Shown in pieces: positions 46,881 through 58,800 of a DNA stretch of 64,000 bases. The translations under genes and the position numbers were made by a program. Below the pieces are notes generated by a model. That model had not been told where the DNA came from and did not search any database. It was given only the letters and a program-made list of their open reading frames with translations. Source of the stretch: Tretioscincus oriximinensis (Eukaryota; Chordata; Lepidosauria; Squamata; Gymnophthalmidae); NCBI GenBank assembly GCA_022410635.1, contig JAJVDF010000017.1, positions 3,712,601 through 3,776,600 on the forward strand. Direction: 5' to 3'. Within the stretch, counting starts at the first letter, position 1. Every line of letters starts with the position of its first letter.

Positions 46881-47034
46881 AGAAGTTCTAAAAACATTCT
46901 AGAAGAAGTCATGGTGAACTATTTCCATTTTGTTGTTAGCAAAGCAGCCTGANGTACATCAAGCTGCTTCATTGCAGGTCTTAAAAAAAACTTTTTACCC
47001 TAGCCTTTGGTTCAGAAAATAGTCCCCTTCCTTT

Positions 47035-47148
47035 CATTGCTGTTGTTTTTACTGATTGTATTCTGCTTAATGGATGTTGTTTTTTAATATTGTGACCTGC
47101 CTCAAGACCGTCATGTAGAACAGAATAAAAATCCAAATAAATAAATGT
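47035..47148 (+). mobile_element. LINE 3' tail, L2-like
   Basis: TTGTGACCTGCCTCAAGACC followed by GAATAAAAATCCAAATAAAT, the usual end of these copies. Confidence 0.5.
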
Positions 47149-47254
47149 GTCCACATGGACACCAAAATCTTACTCCCAGAAGAGGGAGTGGTAGCTAGCA
47201 GCCTGGATAGCTATTAGACAAGTTCATGGACACCAAGAGTATAAATACCTACTG

Positions 47255-47455
47255 GAATGGATCTCTTGATAGTGCTTCCAAGATGGAGCAGTACTTCTGA
47301 AATACCATTTGCAAGTTGTTGGGAACATTTGAAGATTTTGCCTTATTCTCTTTCAGACAGTCCAGGTGCAATTGTTGGGCCCTACTGTATGAGACAGAAT
47401 GCTGGACTAGATGGTTTCTGGTCTGATTCAACAGAGTTCTTTTTATGTTCTTAAG
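47255..47455 (-). repeat. Family D repeat, minus copy
   Basis: GAAATACCATTTGCAAGTTG, GAGACAGAATGCTGGACTAG and TTCTTTTTATGTTCTTAAGA. Confidence 0.75.
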
Positions 47456-48319
47456 AATCAAGCTGAGAATGTCTTGTCAATCTTGTAGATAGAGAAGTCT
47501 CCGAGTAGTTAATTCATTTTTCAAGCAGTTAGCTGTGACAAAGTGACATAATACCAATCTCTTTCAGTGCACTTTGCCTTGTGAAAGGTGGTAGTCTCAC
47601 CAGAAAATTCTTTGCTACCTGGGTAGAGAGTCATCTATCTCATTACTCTTTCAGCACCAGAGTACTTTAGAAATACCGATTACAAAACTTGCATGTAATT
47701 ACTTAATCTCATGGGTTTCTGTTCTGATTCGATATGATTAAAGATCTGTATAGAAACATGGGAAACCAGGATTAGGCATGTGCAATATGGTGATTACATC
47801 ATGCCATTTAATATTAGCAGATTAAGAAATTGTTTTATTTGCACTTGAAACATTTCCAGAGAACGGCACCACACATGAAGCCCTGGCACAGAACGTATAA
47901 ATAATTTCCCAATTTCTACAGTTGTTATTAGGTACGTTTTTTAGGAAACTATTTCAGATGTAGACTATACCAATATCCATGGTTTTTTCACATTTTCTGG
48001 TATAAAGGTCCAAGAACTGTTTCACAAGCCAGCCAGCCAGCCTCCACAACCCAATATTCTTGGTCTTTGGGCAGAGCAAAGTATTTCATGATGATATTGT
48101 TATCCAATGATTAATAGAGTTACTAAACAATGCAGAATGTTCCCATTTATTTTAAATGAATATGGCAAGAATAATCAGAATCTTGTATTGGAATTATATA
48201 TAGCTTTCCTATGGTCTTAGTAGAGAGTCAGACAGACAGTATATATCTTGATCATTCTCATTTACAACATTAAAATAACAATTTCTTTATCCCTCTGACT
48301 GAAACACAAGGATGCACTT

Positions 48320-48600
48320 TTTTAAAAAAAGTTTTTTTTATTCAAAATATGTACACAAAAAAATAAGAGAATAACAAACAATATTAATACATCAGTATTG
48401 TACAAACAAATTAACAAATACTATTATTAGATTCTCTTTAAGGATATAACTTAATTATTTGGCTTTATTCACTGTAGGGTTGGTAACACTAATGGTAAAT
48501 TTCCGCCATGTTATTGAACAATTTTTGTTTGCTTTTAGATCTTTTGACATACTGTATATACAATTATGGCTAATTTTGAGAATGTTTTGAGAAAAACTAA
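48320..48600 (-). mobile_element. Possible L1 3'UTR
   Basis: Starts with a T-run and ATTCAAAATATGTACACAAA on the plus strand, resembling the start of the L1 copy at 15780. No ORF2 segment recognised. Confidence 0.3.
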
Positions 48601-49437
48601 ATATTANTCTATATTAATATCTTAGGTCCCTGACTGGTCAAATTTACCAATGATGCCAGGCGGAGCTTCCACTTCAGGGTGGAGTCTGCTGGCAGACACA
48701 ACATTGGTTGATGCCTCCACAAAATGTAACAGTGCGGGGAGAAGGAAAGGCAGGGTAGTATGTTAAGGAAAAGATCTAGGATGAGAGAAGCAATGGGAAG
48801 GGTGGAAGGGGAAAATAAACAGCAGAGCAATAACAGGAAGGAGGGAAGGCAGATGCTAGATGGCCCATTCTGTTTCCTCAGAATAGGATGTTCTACTACG
48901 GTACAGTAAAATATGAGATACATTACTGGACTAGTGTATAGCTGACTGGGAATTGGGATCAGTAGTCTGGATCATAAGACACTCACTGGTTTCCAGATCA
49001 GAAGCTGTGATATGATCCAGAAGCACATACAGCAACACTTAGACTGGAACAGCATCACCTGCACATCTGTTTTAGCTTCTGCCAAGNCCCAAAATGACAT
49101 GAACCTTTCAAACAATCTCTCTGAAAAATGAAAGTTTCTAGCCTCAGAACTTCTGGGGAACCCATTTCAGCAGCATACTTTGAAAAATGCCACCAGTAAT
49201 CCAGATTTGGACTGGCCTACACTGAATGTGATCTGGACTAGCCTACACTGGTCTACTGAACAAACTTAATCAGGTCCATTATTAATTACGATCAGGAGTT
49301 TCCTGATCTGAATTACATTCTCTTGTATATGCAAAGCATACTAACATATCAGTTGCAATGTTTAAAAATGAAAAACATGGATGGCTATGTTTATGATGGG
49401 ACATTTATAGTAGTTCCAGCTAATGTTGGGAATCTTT
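48601..49437. other. SNX18 intron, nothing recognised
   Basis: A 104-codon minus frame at 48609-48923 has no family resemblance. ATCTGGACTAGCCTACACTG is partly repeated near 49210-49250. Confidence 0.4.
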
Positions 49438-49586
49438 GGCTGCGTCCACACCTAACATATTTATTCCACTATAATTGGATATTNCACAATAAAGCATGGA
49501 TATTCTGGAATAAACCAGTCCCCATAATGCTTTATTGTGGAATATTCAACTATAGTGGAATAAATAAATGATGTGTGGATGCAGCC
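49438..49586. mobile_element. Palindromic MITE, GGCTGCRTCCACAC ends
   Basis: 149 bases; arms of about 60 bases begin GGCTGCGTCCACACCTAACA and end with the complement of GGCTGCATCCACACATCATT, meeting at AATAAAGCAT/ATGCTTTATT. No clear target duplication found. Related to the cluster at 9590-9870. Confidence 0.75.
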
Positions 49587-49589
49587 TAA

Positions 49590-50815
49590 GTTAGCTCTAA
49601 ACTGATTCTCTAGATAGTTGGGTAAAGACATTTCCCAGATCTGCTTTGCTATTATTTAACCTAAGAGGCCATAAATTTACTTTGGGCACATGGAAATAAC
49701 AAAAGTATTCACTTCTAAGCCACCTTAAATCTGCTAACGAAGAGCAAGCTGTAAAATCAGTCAAGTAAATTCATTTATCCTGCTTTAGAAACTTGGTCTG
49801 CTTTTGTGAAATAGTTGACAGTTCTACTCAGTGTTTCACAGACGTCCAGTACAATTTTGAAGTAATATTCATGTTCATTTATTCTTGGAATGTTATGCTT
49901 GAGTTGTGTTCTTTTAGTGAGTGAACTGAGCTATGTAATGGTGTTGAAAAGTGCTGAGAATGGTCTTGGTAAAATGAGAAGCTACTACTGCCACAATTGT
50001 ATAAGGAAACAAATTTGAATGTTCCAGTGCACGTCTGTTTAAAAAACTACCAACCAGTCAAATTCTTAACTATAGCTAATTAAAACTAATTAGTTATTAA
50101 AACAACTGATGATAAAAGGTGCAAGCTGCTATAAACATTACACAAAATTAAAATTGATTGGTGCTTTAAATGACAAAATATCATTTAAGATGATGGAATT
50201 ATAATGGTATGATATTAGCTGCATCCAAGCAAGGTTTTTCAATCCCTATGGTAGATAATTCAGTAAATATATACTGATTTTAGACAGATGCCTCCATTTC
50301 TCTCCATCTGACTTGTGCATTTGAGGGCGAGGAGGAGATGCAAAAATTGAGAACAAACCACGCCGAGGTCCAAAACAACACGCTAGAGCTGTGATGTACT
50401 GGGGGAGGTAGCAGTCTATGGGGGGTTGAATACATGACGAATTCATGGAGGTTCAAAACAATGGGAGTACAATGCTCGCTACAGTAATGTAGAGCTGATG
50501 GTACAGGGCAGAGATGTGATAAATGCCAATTTAAACCACTTGTCAGGATGGAGCCATAGTGTTAAAATATTCTAAAGCCATGGTCAAATACCCCTTAAGT
50601 AATGTTTAAGGATGAATCTGATTTCACTTCAAAATATGTAGGTCACANATCCTTTGCTGCAGACTCTTAAATTGCTCTTGAGGTAAGAGTAATGGGGGGG
50701 TCCATGTGGGACTGTTAATAGGATTACAATTCAGCACTCCTCCCCTACCCCAACTCCTCACCCATGGCTCTCCTACCTCCCATTCCTCTTACCTGAATAA
50801 GGTGATTTTAAAAAA
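49590..50815. other. SNX18 intron, nothing recognised
   Basis: AT-rich, no family identified. Confidence 0.4.
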
Positions 50816-50819
50816 TCCT

Positions 50820-50910
50820 CCTCTCCCTTCCCTACTTTCAGATATGGTTGTTTTAACTACCCTGAGATCTTTCAGTATAGGGTGGTGTACAATTATAAAT
50901 AAATAAGTAA
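50820..50910 (+). mobile_element. L2-like LINE 3' tail
   Basis: CCCTACTTTCAGATATGGTT, AACTACCCTGAGATCTTTCA and GGTGTACAATTATAAATAAA. Confidence 0.65.
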
Positions 50911-51224
50911 AATACAAAAAAATGATTTTAAGTTTCCTTTAATTAATAAAACTTACAACACTTCAAAAGAGCATATCAGAGTCAGTAAGACATTGTTGTA
51001 TCTTTTAAAAAGAAGGTTATTGGTATATGTTCAGTACTCCTCAAATCATGACTGTTCTGGGGTGGAAGAAGTTTTGATTTCCCGTACTGAATTATCCTTC
51101 ATTTTTGAAATCAACTGTTGTTTTTAGCGTTCACAGAGGGAGGTCAAGGAAACAAACAGGGTAGGTCTTCCCATATGAAAATCCAGTCCACCAAATTATG
51201 TGAATTCCTAGTTCCATGCATATG

Positions 51225-51475
51225 GAAGGACTAGAAGCAATGGGATGAAACTGCAAGGAAATACATACAGATTAGATATCAGTAAAAAACTTTCTAACAG
51301 TAAGGGTTATCAACCAGTGGAAAAGGTTGCCACAGGGGTTCTTTAGTTTGATAGAAATCTTCAAACAAAAGTTGGATAGCCATTTATCTGGTATGGTTTA
51401 GTGAATTTCGCATTGAGCAGGGAATTGGACCTGATGACTCTAGAGGTCTCTTTCAGTTCTGTGCTTCTATTGTCT
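51225..51475 (+). mobile_element. CR1 3' end
   Basis: AATGGGATGAAACTGCAAGG, CAGATTAGATATCAGTAAAA, CTTTCTAACAGTAAGGGTTA and GAGCAGGGAATTGGACCTGA; closely parallels 6060-6287. Confidence 0.8.
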
Positions 51476-52204
51476 GATAATGCTGGCAACAAACTTGTGC
51501 CTGCTAAAAAGTAATTTGCAAGGTTAGGATTTCACTGACAGTTCCTTTTAGGGAAAACTACATACCTTTCTAGCTGCATACCTTGTCCCACATATTATTT
51601 CTGAGTTAAGTGGAATGATAGTTATGTTAATAAGGCATCTTTTTCAGATAACGCTTTAGGTGTAGAGTAGTATAATTATAATGCTTCTCAGAAATGAAAA
51701 CTATTAAATCTGCAGTATTGTGTAAAGTCCTGAAGTAAACCTGGAAATAAAGGAGATATGCTTTTTTAGTGGTTTCCTATTTCNTTTTTAGAATAATACA
51801 TCTTGAAATACTTAGACCAAATCTCTGCTTCAACAACCAAGGGGAAACTGGAATGCCATGAATGGAAGAAGAGGGGGAAAGAGTGTTTAGTTGGTTGCAT
51901 CATACATTCCAGCCTAGACAGCCTTTACTAATCTATGCAGTTTGAGTTTTGCACATGTGCCTGCCTAGGTATCTTGGGGATTACTTTCAAGAACAGTAGA
52001 TAAATGCCAAAATGAACTATCATGAAGTCTGACTTCTTACAACTAAAAAACTGCCCTCCATCTGTAACAGAACAATACTACTACCAAACAACAGAATTAT
52101 TTGCTAGACTTCTGTGTCTATCGGAAGTTCAGCAAAATAAAAATTTCCAACAGCAGTTAACACACACGAAATAGAGAATAGCAACAGCCTAGGTGTCTCC
52201 AGGT

Positions 52205-52360
52205 TTAAGAGACAGGCAGAAGGCATCTAAATGCCAATTGCAAGAAGAAAAAAGTAAAGACTTTATCTTCTGCTGCTGCTTGAGATGCCCAGAAGCGATT
52301 CTTGGATCACTTTGTGAGACAGAATGCTAGACTAGATATGACCCCTTATGTTTTTATGTT
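52205..52360 (-). repeat. Family D repeat, minus copy
   Basis: TGAGATGCCCAGAAGCGATT, GAGACAGAATGCTAGACTAG and CCCCTTATGTTTTTATG. Confidence 0.7.
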
Positions 52361-52380
52361 TTAACCTTGAATTTATGATT

Positions 52381-52812
52381 GCCTCCACACATGTGGCTAT
52401 GCAGCGTGTTTCCCTTCGACCCACACTGGCCCCTGTTGTTGCACTATGTTGCCGGAGAGTTCCACAGGAGGAGCACAGCATCATCAGGGCAACAGCCAGG
52501 ATGCTCTTGCCATGCTCACGTGGATCCCAGTACACCCCCCCCCCCCCCGCACCTGCATGCAATTGGCTGCTGGTTCCCTTCTGTCACGGGTCTTTGCCTA
52601 TTTGCTTGCCACAGTTGCAGAGGTGCGCTGGGCTGCTAATGCAAGTGGATCCCTACTGAGCTCCGCGCTGGGATCTCACTTTCCCAACAATCAGAAATCA
52701 CGAAGCAAAGGTTCTTTGCAGTGCAATTGTAATTGACGAAGCGTGATTCTGTGTGGTGGAGCTGCTGGGGTGTCACTCCCATCCTGACAAGCATCTGCTG
52801 TGTGGATACAGC
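52381..52812. mobile_element. hAT-type non-autonomous element with perfect 8-bp target duplication
   Basis: 432 bases flanked by TTATGATT on both sides (52373-52380 and 52813-52820). The ends GCCTCCACACATG and the inverted GCTGTATCCACACAGC are imperfect terminal repeats. Interior is moderately GC-rich with a run of C at about 52536-52549. No transposase. Confidence 0.75.
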
Positions 52813-52820
52813 TTATGATT

Positions 52821-54130
52821 TCAGGATGCAGTGATCAAAGCCGGTTGGACTCTGGTGCTACCTTTATTTGTAGGTATATTAAGGAGATTTAACTCAATAG
52901 TAGAGCTACCTGCCAGGAAAGTAGAAAATTGATAGTCTGGTTCCCAACCTCTTCCAAGAAGTAGGCAAAGGCTAACCACTGTCCAGTACATAATTGCTCT
53001 AATATAAAATTGACTTAGATAAGCATTTGGTCCCTCCCAGAATCCCCTTGTTTTAGACTTCAGGAGCATTTGCAATAATAATGAATAATTTGATTTTTTT
53101 NNAAAAAAATAGAGAACCAAATGTCATCTGAATATTTAACTAGTTCATGTTTCTCTGGCTGGAGGTCACATTAGCATGAGTTCGTACTTTATAAGGGAAC
53201 TCACATGTTATACAAAAGTGTGTGCAGGATAAATATTTGTCTTTTCCTTCTAAGGAAAAGTTACTATGAAACTCTGGAAACAGAACTTGTAAAATTACAT
53301 CCTATCTGCTTAAACAGAGGTTGTAAACTAGCTTGTTGGCCTTGGACAAAATTCCAACAGATGGTATTTTGGCTTCCTTGTTATCTTGAGACACACTAAC
53401 TGCTTCCTTTGCAGCTTTAGAAATGTGTCACTGCCACATTTTAAGAAACAACTTAACATTCTCCATTGCCACTGTTTAAGAAACATCCTGGGAACTAACT
53501 TTTCTTTCTCACCTACCCATATGTTAGGTGCTGTCACCTGTCACTATAGTTTTCTTAGAATTAATATTTGTGAGTAGTTTCCTTCTTCCTTTTTAGGTAC
53601 TTGGTTGTTACAGAATCATTGGATTACCACAAATAAACAAATGGGGCGCACAATAGGCAGGGCAAATAGTTGCATAAGCAGAGCAGAGGCAAAAATCAAA
53701 TTGTTTTTTAAAAAATCTTTTCATTTTAACTAGTAGCTGCCTAGGGATGCAATTTTTCTAGGAGCACAAGCTCCCTGTGGTGTCCGGNGAAATATTTTCT
53801 TGCCTCCTCAGGGGATATTTGAATTTCATGCATGTGGTGTGGCCAGTTTAGAACTACTGGACCATGCGTATAAAATGCACGATGCTGCTCTCCAAGCACA
53901 ACTCATCAGGTTTGGGGCCGGGCATGCATGGGAAGCATAAAGTTACATCCTGTTTCTGCCTGTGGTAACTGATAATGATGCGGCCACCAGGAAGACAGTG
54001 GACAAAAAAGCCAAACACCACCACCCTGGGGATCCTATAAGGTGAGTTCCTATCTTTCGGGATCCCTGGGTCAGTGGTTTCAGCTTCTTCACCTACTGTA
54101 TTCAGTGAGAAAAAGTAGAGAACACTGTTT
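52821..54130. other. SNX18 intron, nothing recognised
   Basis: Short open frames only; NN at 53101-53102. Confidence 0.4.
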
Positions 54131-54134
54131 TCTT

Positions 54135-54312
54135 CCCACTTCCCTACTTTCAGATATTGTTGTTTTAATATGCTGCTCAAAACAATTAAGGGAATTGTAT
54201 GTTAAAGTGTTCCCTTAATTGTTTTGAGCAGTATATGTTAATATGTTTTTTTTTTATCATTAACTGGCCTGAGACTTTCAGGTGTAGAATGGTACAGAAA
54301 TGAAAAATGCAT
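54135..54312 (+). mobile_element. L2-like LINE 3' tail split by a Tc1-type MITE
   Basis: CCCTACTTTCAGATATTGTT before, and CTGGCCTGAGACTTTCAGGT, GTAGAATGGTACAGAAATGA after the MITE, join to match 50820-50910. Confidence 0.7.
54168..54236. mobile_element. Short Tc1-type MITE (hairpin), second copy
   Basis: Arms 54168-54193 and 54211-54236 differ at one base and carry the same CTGCTCAAAACAATTAAGGG core as 1642-1725; the loop is 17 bases. Confidence 0.8.
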
Positions 54313-54458
54313 TAGATAGATAGATAGATAGATAGATAAATGCATGCATGCATGCATGCATGCATGCATGCATGCATGCATACATCATACATACATACAT
54401 ACATACATACATACATACATACATACATACATACATACATACATACATACATACATAC
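54313..54458 (+). repeat. Compound microsatellite (TAGA)n-(GCAT)n-(ATAC)n
   Basis: TAGA units 54313-54338, about ten self-complementary GCAT units 54341-54380, then about nineteen ATAC units 54381-54458, beginning where the LINE tail ends. Confidence 0.97.
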
Positions 54459-54815
54459 TATGTTTTAGGATTATTGAAATTCTGGAAGATCTTTATCCTA
54501 GTAAATAGCACTGAACACTTGAGGTGCATGCTTAGTAGACAAATCTGATCTCTTGAAAACATAATTATATATTGTATAGATGATTTTTTAAAATATTTTA
54601 GTTGCTTTATAGTTTAGTATTTGCTTTTTAATTGATAATTGCATTGTTGGGGCATTGAGGTCTTCTGTAGATTCTTATAGTATTGTATGACTTGTACATA
54701 CTGTCCATGCCAATGTTTGTTTGCTAGGAGACAGAAATTGAACAATAAACTTTAGTCCATCATTAAATTGCCTTTTCTATTTGTTTCAGTATATCTTTTC
54801 TTCTTTGTTATGCAG

Positions 54816-55069
54816 GAGCCCTTACCAAAGTGAAGGAAAGTAAGCGGCATGTGGAGGAGGGTAAGATGGAAGTCCAGAAAGCTGACGGCATCCAGGATCG
54901 TTGTAACATTATTTCTTTTGCTACCCTGGCAGAAATTCACCATTTCCACAAAATTCGAGTCAGAGACTTCAAATCACAAATGCAGCATTTCTTACAACAA
55001 CAAATACTTTTTTTCCAAAAAGTGACACAAAAACTAGAAGAAGCTCTTCACAAGTACGATAGTGTTTAA
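54816..55069 (+). CDS. SNX18: Sorting nexin-18, coding exon 2 (C-terminal BAR helix)
   Basis: Follows a polypyrimidine tract and TGCAG acceptor ending at 54815. The first two bases complete the Gly codon split across the junction (g|ga), giving QKG-ALTKVKES. The 83 following residues are the conserved SNX9/18/33-family end: EGKMEVQKADGIQDRC (about 580-595), RVRDFKSQMQHFLQQQ and the terminal LEEALHKYDSV before TAA at 55067-55069. This completes the last BAR-domain helix, needed for dimerisation and membrane bending. Joined to exon 1 the protein is 648 residues, slightly longer than the roughly 620-630 of mammalian SNX18, mostly in the linker. An alternative AG 26 bases upstream (54790) would shift the frame, so it is probably not used. 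Confidence 0.96.
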
Positions 55070-55895
55070 TGTTGGTCATCTCTTGAACTTTGAATAGTGA
55101 CTGGTTCTTGGTTTGCAGATGGAAAAAACTGAGATACACACACACACTGCTTTCAGGCACCCATTTACATCTTTAGAGGTGCAATAAGTGGATCCCAACA
55201 GAACATAAAAATAGAACAATGAGGAAATAATTATTCTATGTAGCGCAGGCTGTGCTACACATTGTAACTAAATTATACTCCAAATGCCTACACTACCATT
55301 GTAATGTTTTTTAAAATAATGATTATATGTATTTGCCTTACTGCTTTTTTGAAATATATTTTAGTTCATAATATGCTGTAGACCTTAAAAATCTGGGGTC
55401 TTCAAGGAAGTTGGCTTGATAAAAGCCTGCTTCAGATGCCTTTTTAAAATTACCTTCGGTATGGATTTTTTAAATTCAACCAATTCTCTGTTTACAGATT
55501 TCTACTAGAGCAGCTATGCTATTTCGTGCCTTTAGACTTACCGTTCTTCATTGTTTTTTTCCTAGTAAACTACATTTTTATGAATGATTGAACGAAGGGT
55601 TCGTTCCTTTGATAGGGCCTAACACAAACCTCAGAAATGACTGAAAAATTGCTACTTCCGTAACTTGCACATGTGATATTATGATAAATTTTGCCTGGAA
55701 ACCACCCCAAGACTTAATCAATTTAGACTTCATACTGATTAAATATACTATTTATTATTTGTACAAGACTATGAGTGAGAATGCAGCACTGCTGAATCTC
55801 CTGTCTTAACGTGAAGGCATAAAATCTTTTCATTGTAACACATCTTGAATAGAAATTTTGGACCACTTATCTAATAAAAGCGTACTGAAGTATAC
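55070..55895 (+). other. SNX18: SNX18 3'UTR with candidate polyadenylation signal
   Basis: Non-coding sequence after the stop codon, free of recognisable repeats apart from a short AC run near 55137-55148. The first AATAAA after the stop is at 55873-55878, so the short-form 3'UTR could end near 55895. Further AATAAA matches near 57939 and 58239 could serve longer forms. Confidence 0.5.
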
Positions 55896-55899
55896 CCGT

Positions 55900-58800
55900 A
55901 GGCTGAGAGTGGCAGACCAGTGTTTCTTACGGAGAGATAGATATGTTTTGTTTGGAGAATTCTGCTGTGATGTTTTCATTCTTAATATCGATAAGGTTAC
56001 CAGATAAAAGCCGAGTAGCAGTTTTACACATTTAATGAGTGTAAAACAGAAGCAACCACGTTATAAGCTGAAATGGATGAACAAGGATGTCTCTGCTGCC
56101 CTGCTTTTATACTGTAATCAAGGACCAATGCTATCAGTTGAATATTGCATTTCGTAAATTAAAACGCTGCCCCATATGATTTTTGATGGTCTGGGCAGAA
56201 GATAGTAAAAGCTATTGATAGAATGTTTCTGTGCATGGGTCTAATCCTTAAAGCCATATAAATGAGTACCCTTTGAGACTGCTGAGCCGTGAGAGAGACA
56301 GAAGCGTTTGCCCAGTCAATATCCCAGAGCAGAGTACCGACTTCATAAGCAAAAAATATAAATTATTGTAATATTAGTGAACAGGAGGGAAAAGCTTGCA
56401 TGGGTTTTGATCAAGCAGATTTCACAATCATTTCTTCAGCAGGCACTTCTCAGTAGAGATTGTAGTAAACATAGAAGTCATTTGAGGGGTAAGAAAATGA
56501 TACATCATTTCTTTGCACATCATTTCCTTAAGCCTGATCATTTCCCATGTATTGATTTCATCATGTATAAGATGCATCATGTTAATCATTTAATATATTT
56601 CTATGCTTATTGAATGAACTGTTGTAAATGATCAAGGAATTCACCAATGACCTCACTGTGTCTTATAGAGATGGTGACCCTTTCTGCAAGTCTCTTTGAT
56701 CATGATTGAGGGCCTCTGTGGTCATTCTGTAGTCTCATCAATCCACATCTTAATGTGTATCTGTGAAATTTCACCCCTTTCAAGTATGTTCCGTCTGCTT
56801 TAGATGCAACATAATCTAATTCAGGTTGCCACTGATGGTCACATTCAGACAGATGGATCAGCAGACCCTGATTCCAAACAGCAACTTGCAGAGGAATATC
56901 TACTGGAGAAGCAGGGCATGATTTGGAGGCACTAAGATGCAGATGATGCTGTTTCAGTCCGTACATTTCTGTGGTTGGGATTAGCAAGCCTGCCTGTTCC
57001 AGGCCCACTGACTACCATCGTGCAGAGGCAAATGGAGAAGGAATCTATGTAGAGAGTTGCCACAAATCCCAGTAATGTTCAAGCTGAGTTGAATATTTCC
57101 ATTTCATTTAGCAATGGATTCTTTTGCAAAAATTGTGGGGTTGGGAAGAAAAGATGGTTATAACTCAATAGTAACACAGCAGCCTGGAAAATAGGGTTGC
57201 AGATTCAGTCTATAACATTGACAAGTAACTTCTTTAACCTTGTCACAAAAATGCTCCATTCTGCTAAATCAAATGGAATGTTGGGAGTTGTAGTCCAGGA
57301 ATATCTGGATGGGCAACAGTTTTATGCAGGTATAGAAGTAGGTTTTAATCAAATGTAATATAACATTGGTGCTATTCCAAAATTTGGAGACTAACACATA
57401 AAAGATCTACTCATATGCCATCACCCATATGCCATCACCCATTACATCTCTGAAGGTGGCAGAACTACAAGAAGAACCTTTTCTTCTCATCTTAATAGTC
57501 AGGCAAGTTTATATAGAACTTGACTCTTAAGTAAGTATTTTGCTCTTTAATACTTCTCATTACTTGTTCCAGCCTTTTTCCTCACAACATTATTTATTCA
57601 TTGTATTTTATAAACTGTTCTGTATAATACAGAGGAGACTAACAATCTTGTGTAGGAGTGGTGGATATGATCCTGCAAAGCCTGGTTACAGCAGAGTGCA
57701 AATATTAGAATTTATATTCAGTGCTCTGATAGGACTGGTAAAGCTCATCTGATAACATTCTTAAAAATAGAAAAAGCTCTCTTTCATACAATACTGTGGC
57801 TCCATTTGGAATTGTTGCTGTTGTTGGTTTTCCAGGTTTACCTTGCTGACACTCATTCCTCCACTAGTGAAAGAGAAATTACTTAAAATATCTAGCTAAG
57901 TTTTTAAAATCTCAACTGCTCTGAAAGAAATTAAAGCAATAAATATTTAATGAAGATAGAACCTTCTGAAAATTCTGGGATACAACATCGTCAAGCTTTT
58001 TTTTTCTTTCAAAATTTTAAGATAACTTGAGTTCATAGATTGTGGCAAATCGAAGTTCCAGTATTTCATGCTTTGCCTTTTTGGGGGGTATATTCATCTT
58101 TCACTTCACATCCCCATACTGAAAAGGAAGTAACATTTCAAAAAAAATTTGCAACATTCTTTTTCATTGTTGTTTGTTCCCTTTTGTAATTTTGTGTGGC
58201 ATCACCACAAATAGATTTTGCGCAAACCCAATTGCTCAATAAAGTAGCCTACTCATTCCTTTGATAATGCCTAACTAGAGATGTTGCATGATGTGATGTT
58301 AGCTTTGATTCATCTTCCTACTTTCAGTGCTTCTCATCAGTCATAGAAATTGATCGACCACTGAAAGCTTCATCTTCAGTATTCACTTTGTGAGCTCCTG
58401 GTGTTGTTGTTGTTTTGCCTCCCTAGTCACAGTACTTTAATCAATAGTTTCACCACCATAAACCGCTTGTAAGCAATGGTGGATGTCACTAGGAGTCCTA
58501 TTTTTGGCTCTTAAAGATTCAACCACTGCATTGTTTTACATGCATTGATATAACAGGTCCACTTGACTCTAAAACAGCAGCTGTTAACCAAGTGAATGGA
58601 TTTCATTCTCAGCATGTCTGTGGTGGGGGAATGTACCTACAAGATAGCAGTGCACACTGCTCAGTGCAATATTTTCTTATGTTACATACAACTGCATCAC
58701 TATTCAGCTGACTTTCACAATAATGCTAAGAAATAATGTTTCCCTTCCTGTTTTCCCCATTGTTTCTTTTATGTGCTTTTGTCATGATGTAGATTGTTTA

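Larger units (their letters stand above)
37238..54815 (+). other. SNX18: SNX18 intron 1
   Basis: GT donor at 37238-37239 and AG acceptor at 54814-54815; the phase (one base | two bases) restores a conserved Gly codon. The intron is AT-rich and mostly old interspersed repeats, listed separately. No other coding exon was recognised inside it. The exon 1 frame stays open 33 codons into the intron (stop at 37336-37338). Confidence 0.92.

Noticed and set aside
54348..54548. Plus-strand frame with MHAC and YIHT repeats
   Set aside because: Simple translation of the GCAT and ATAC microsatellite.
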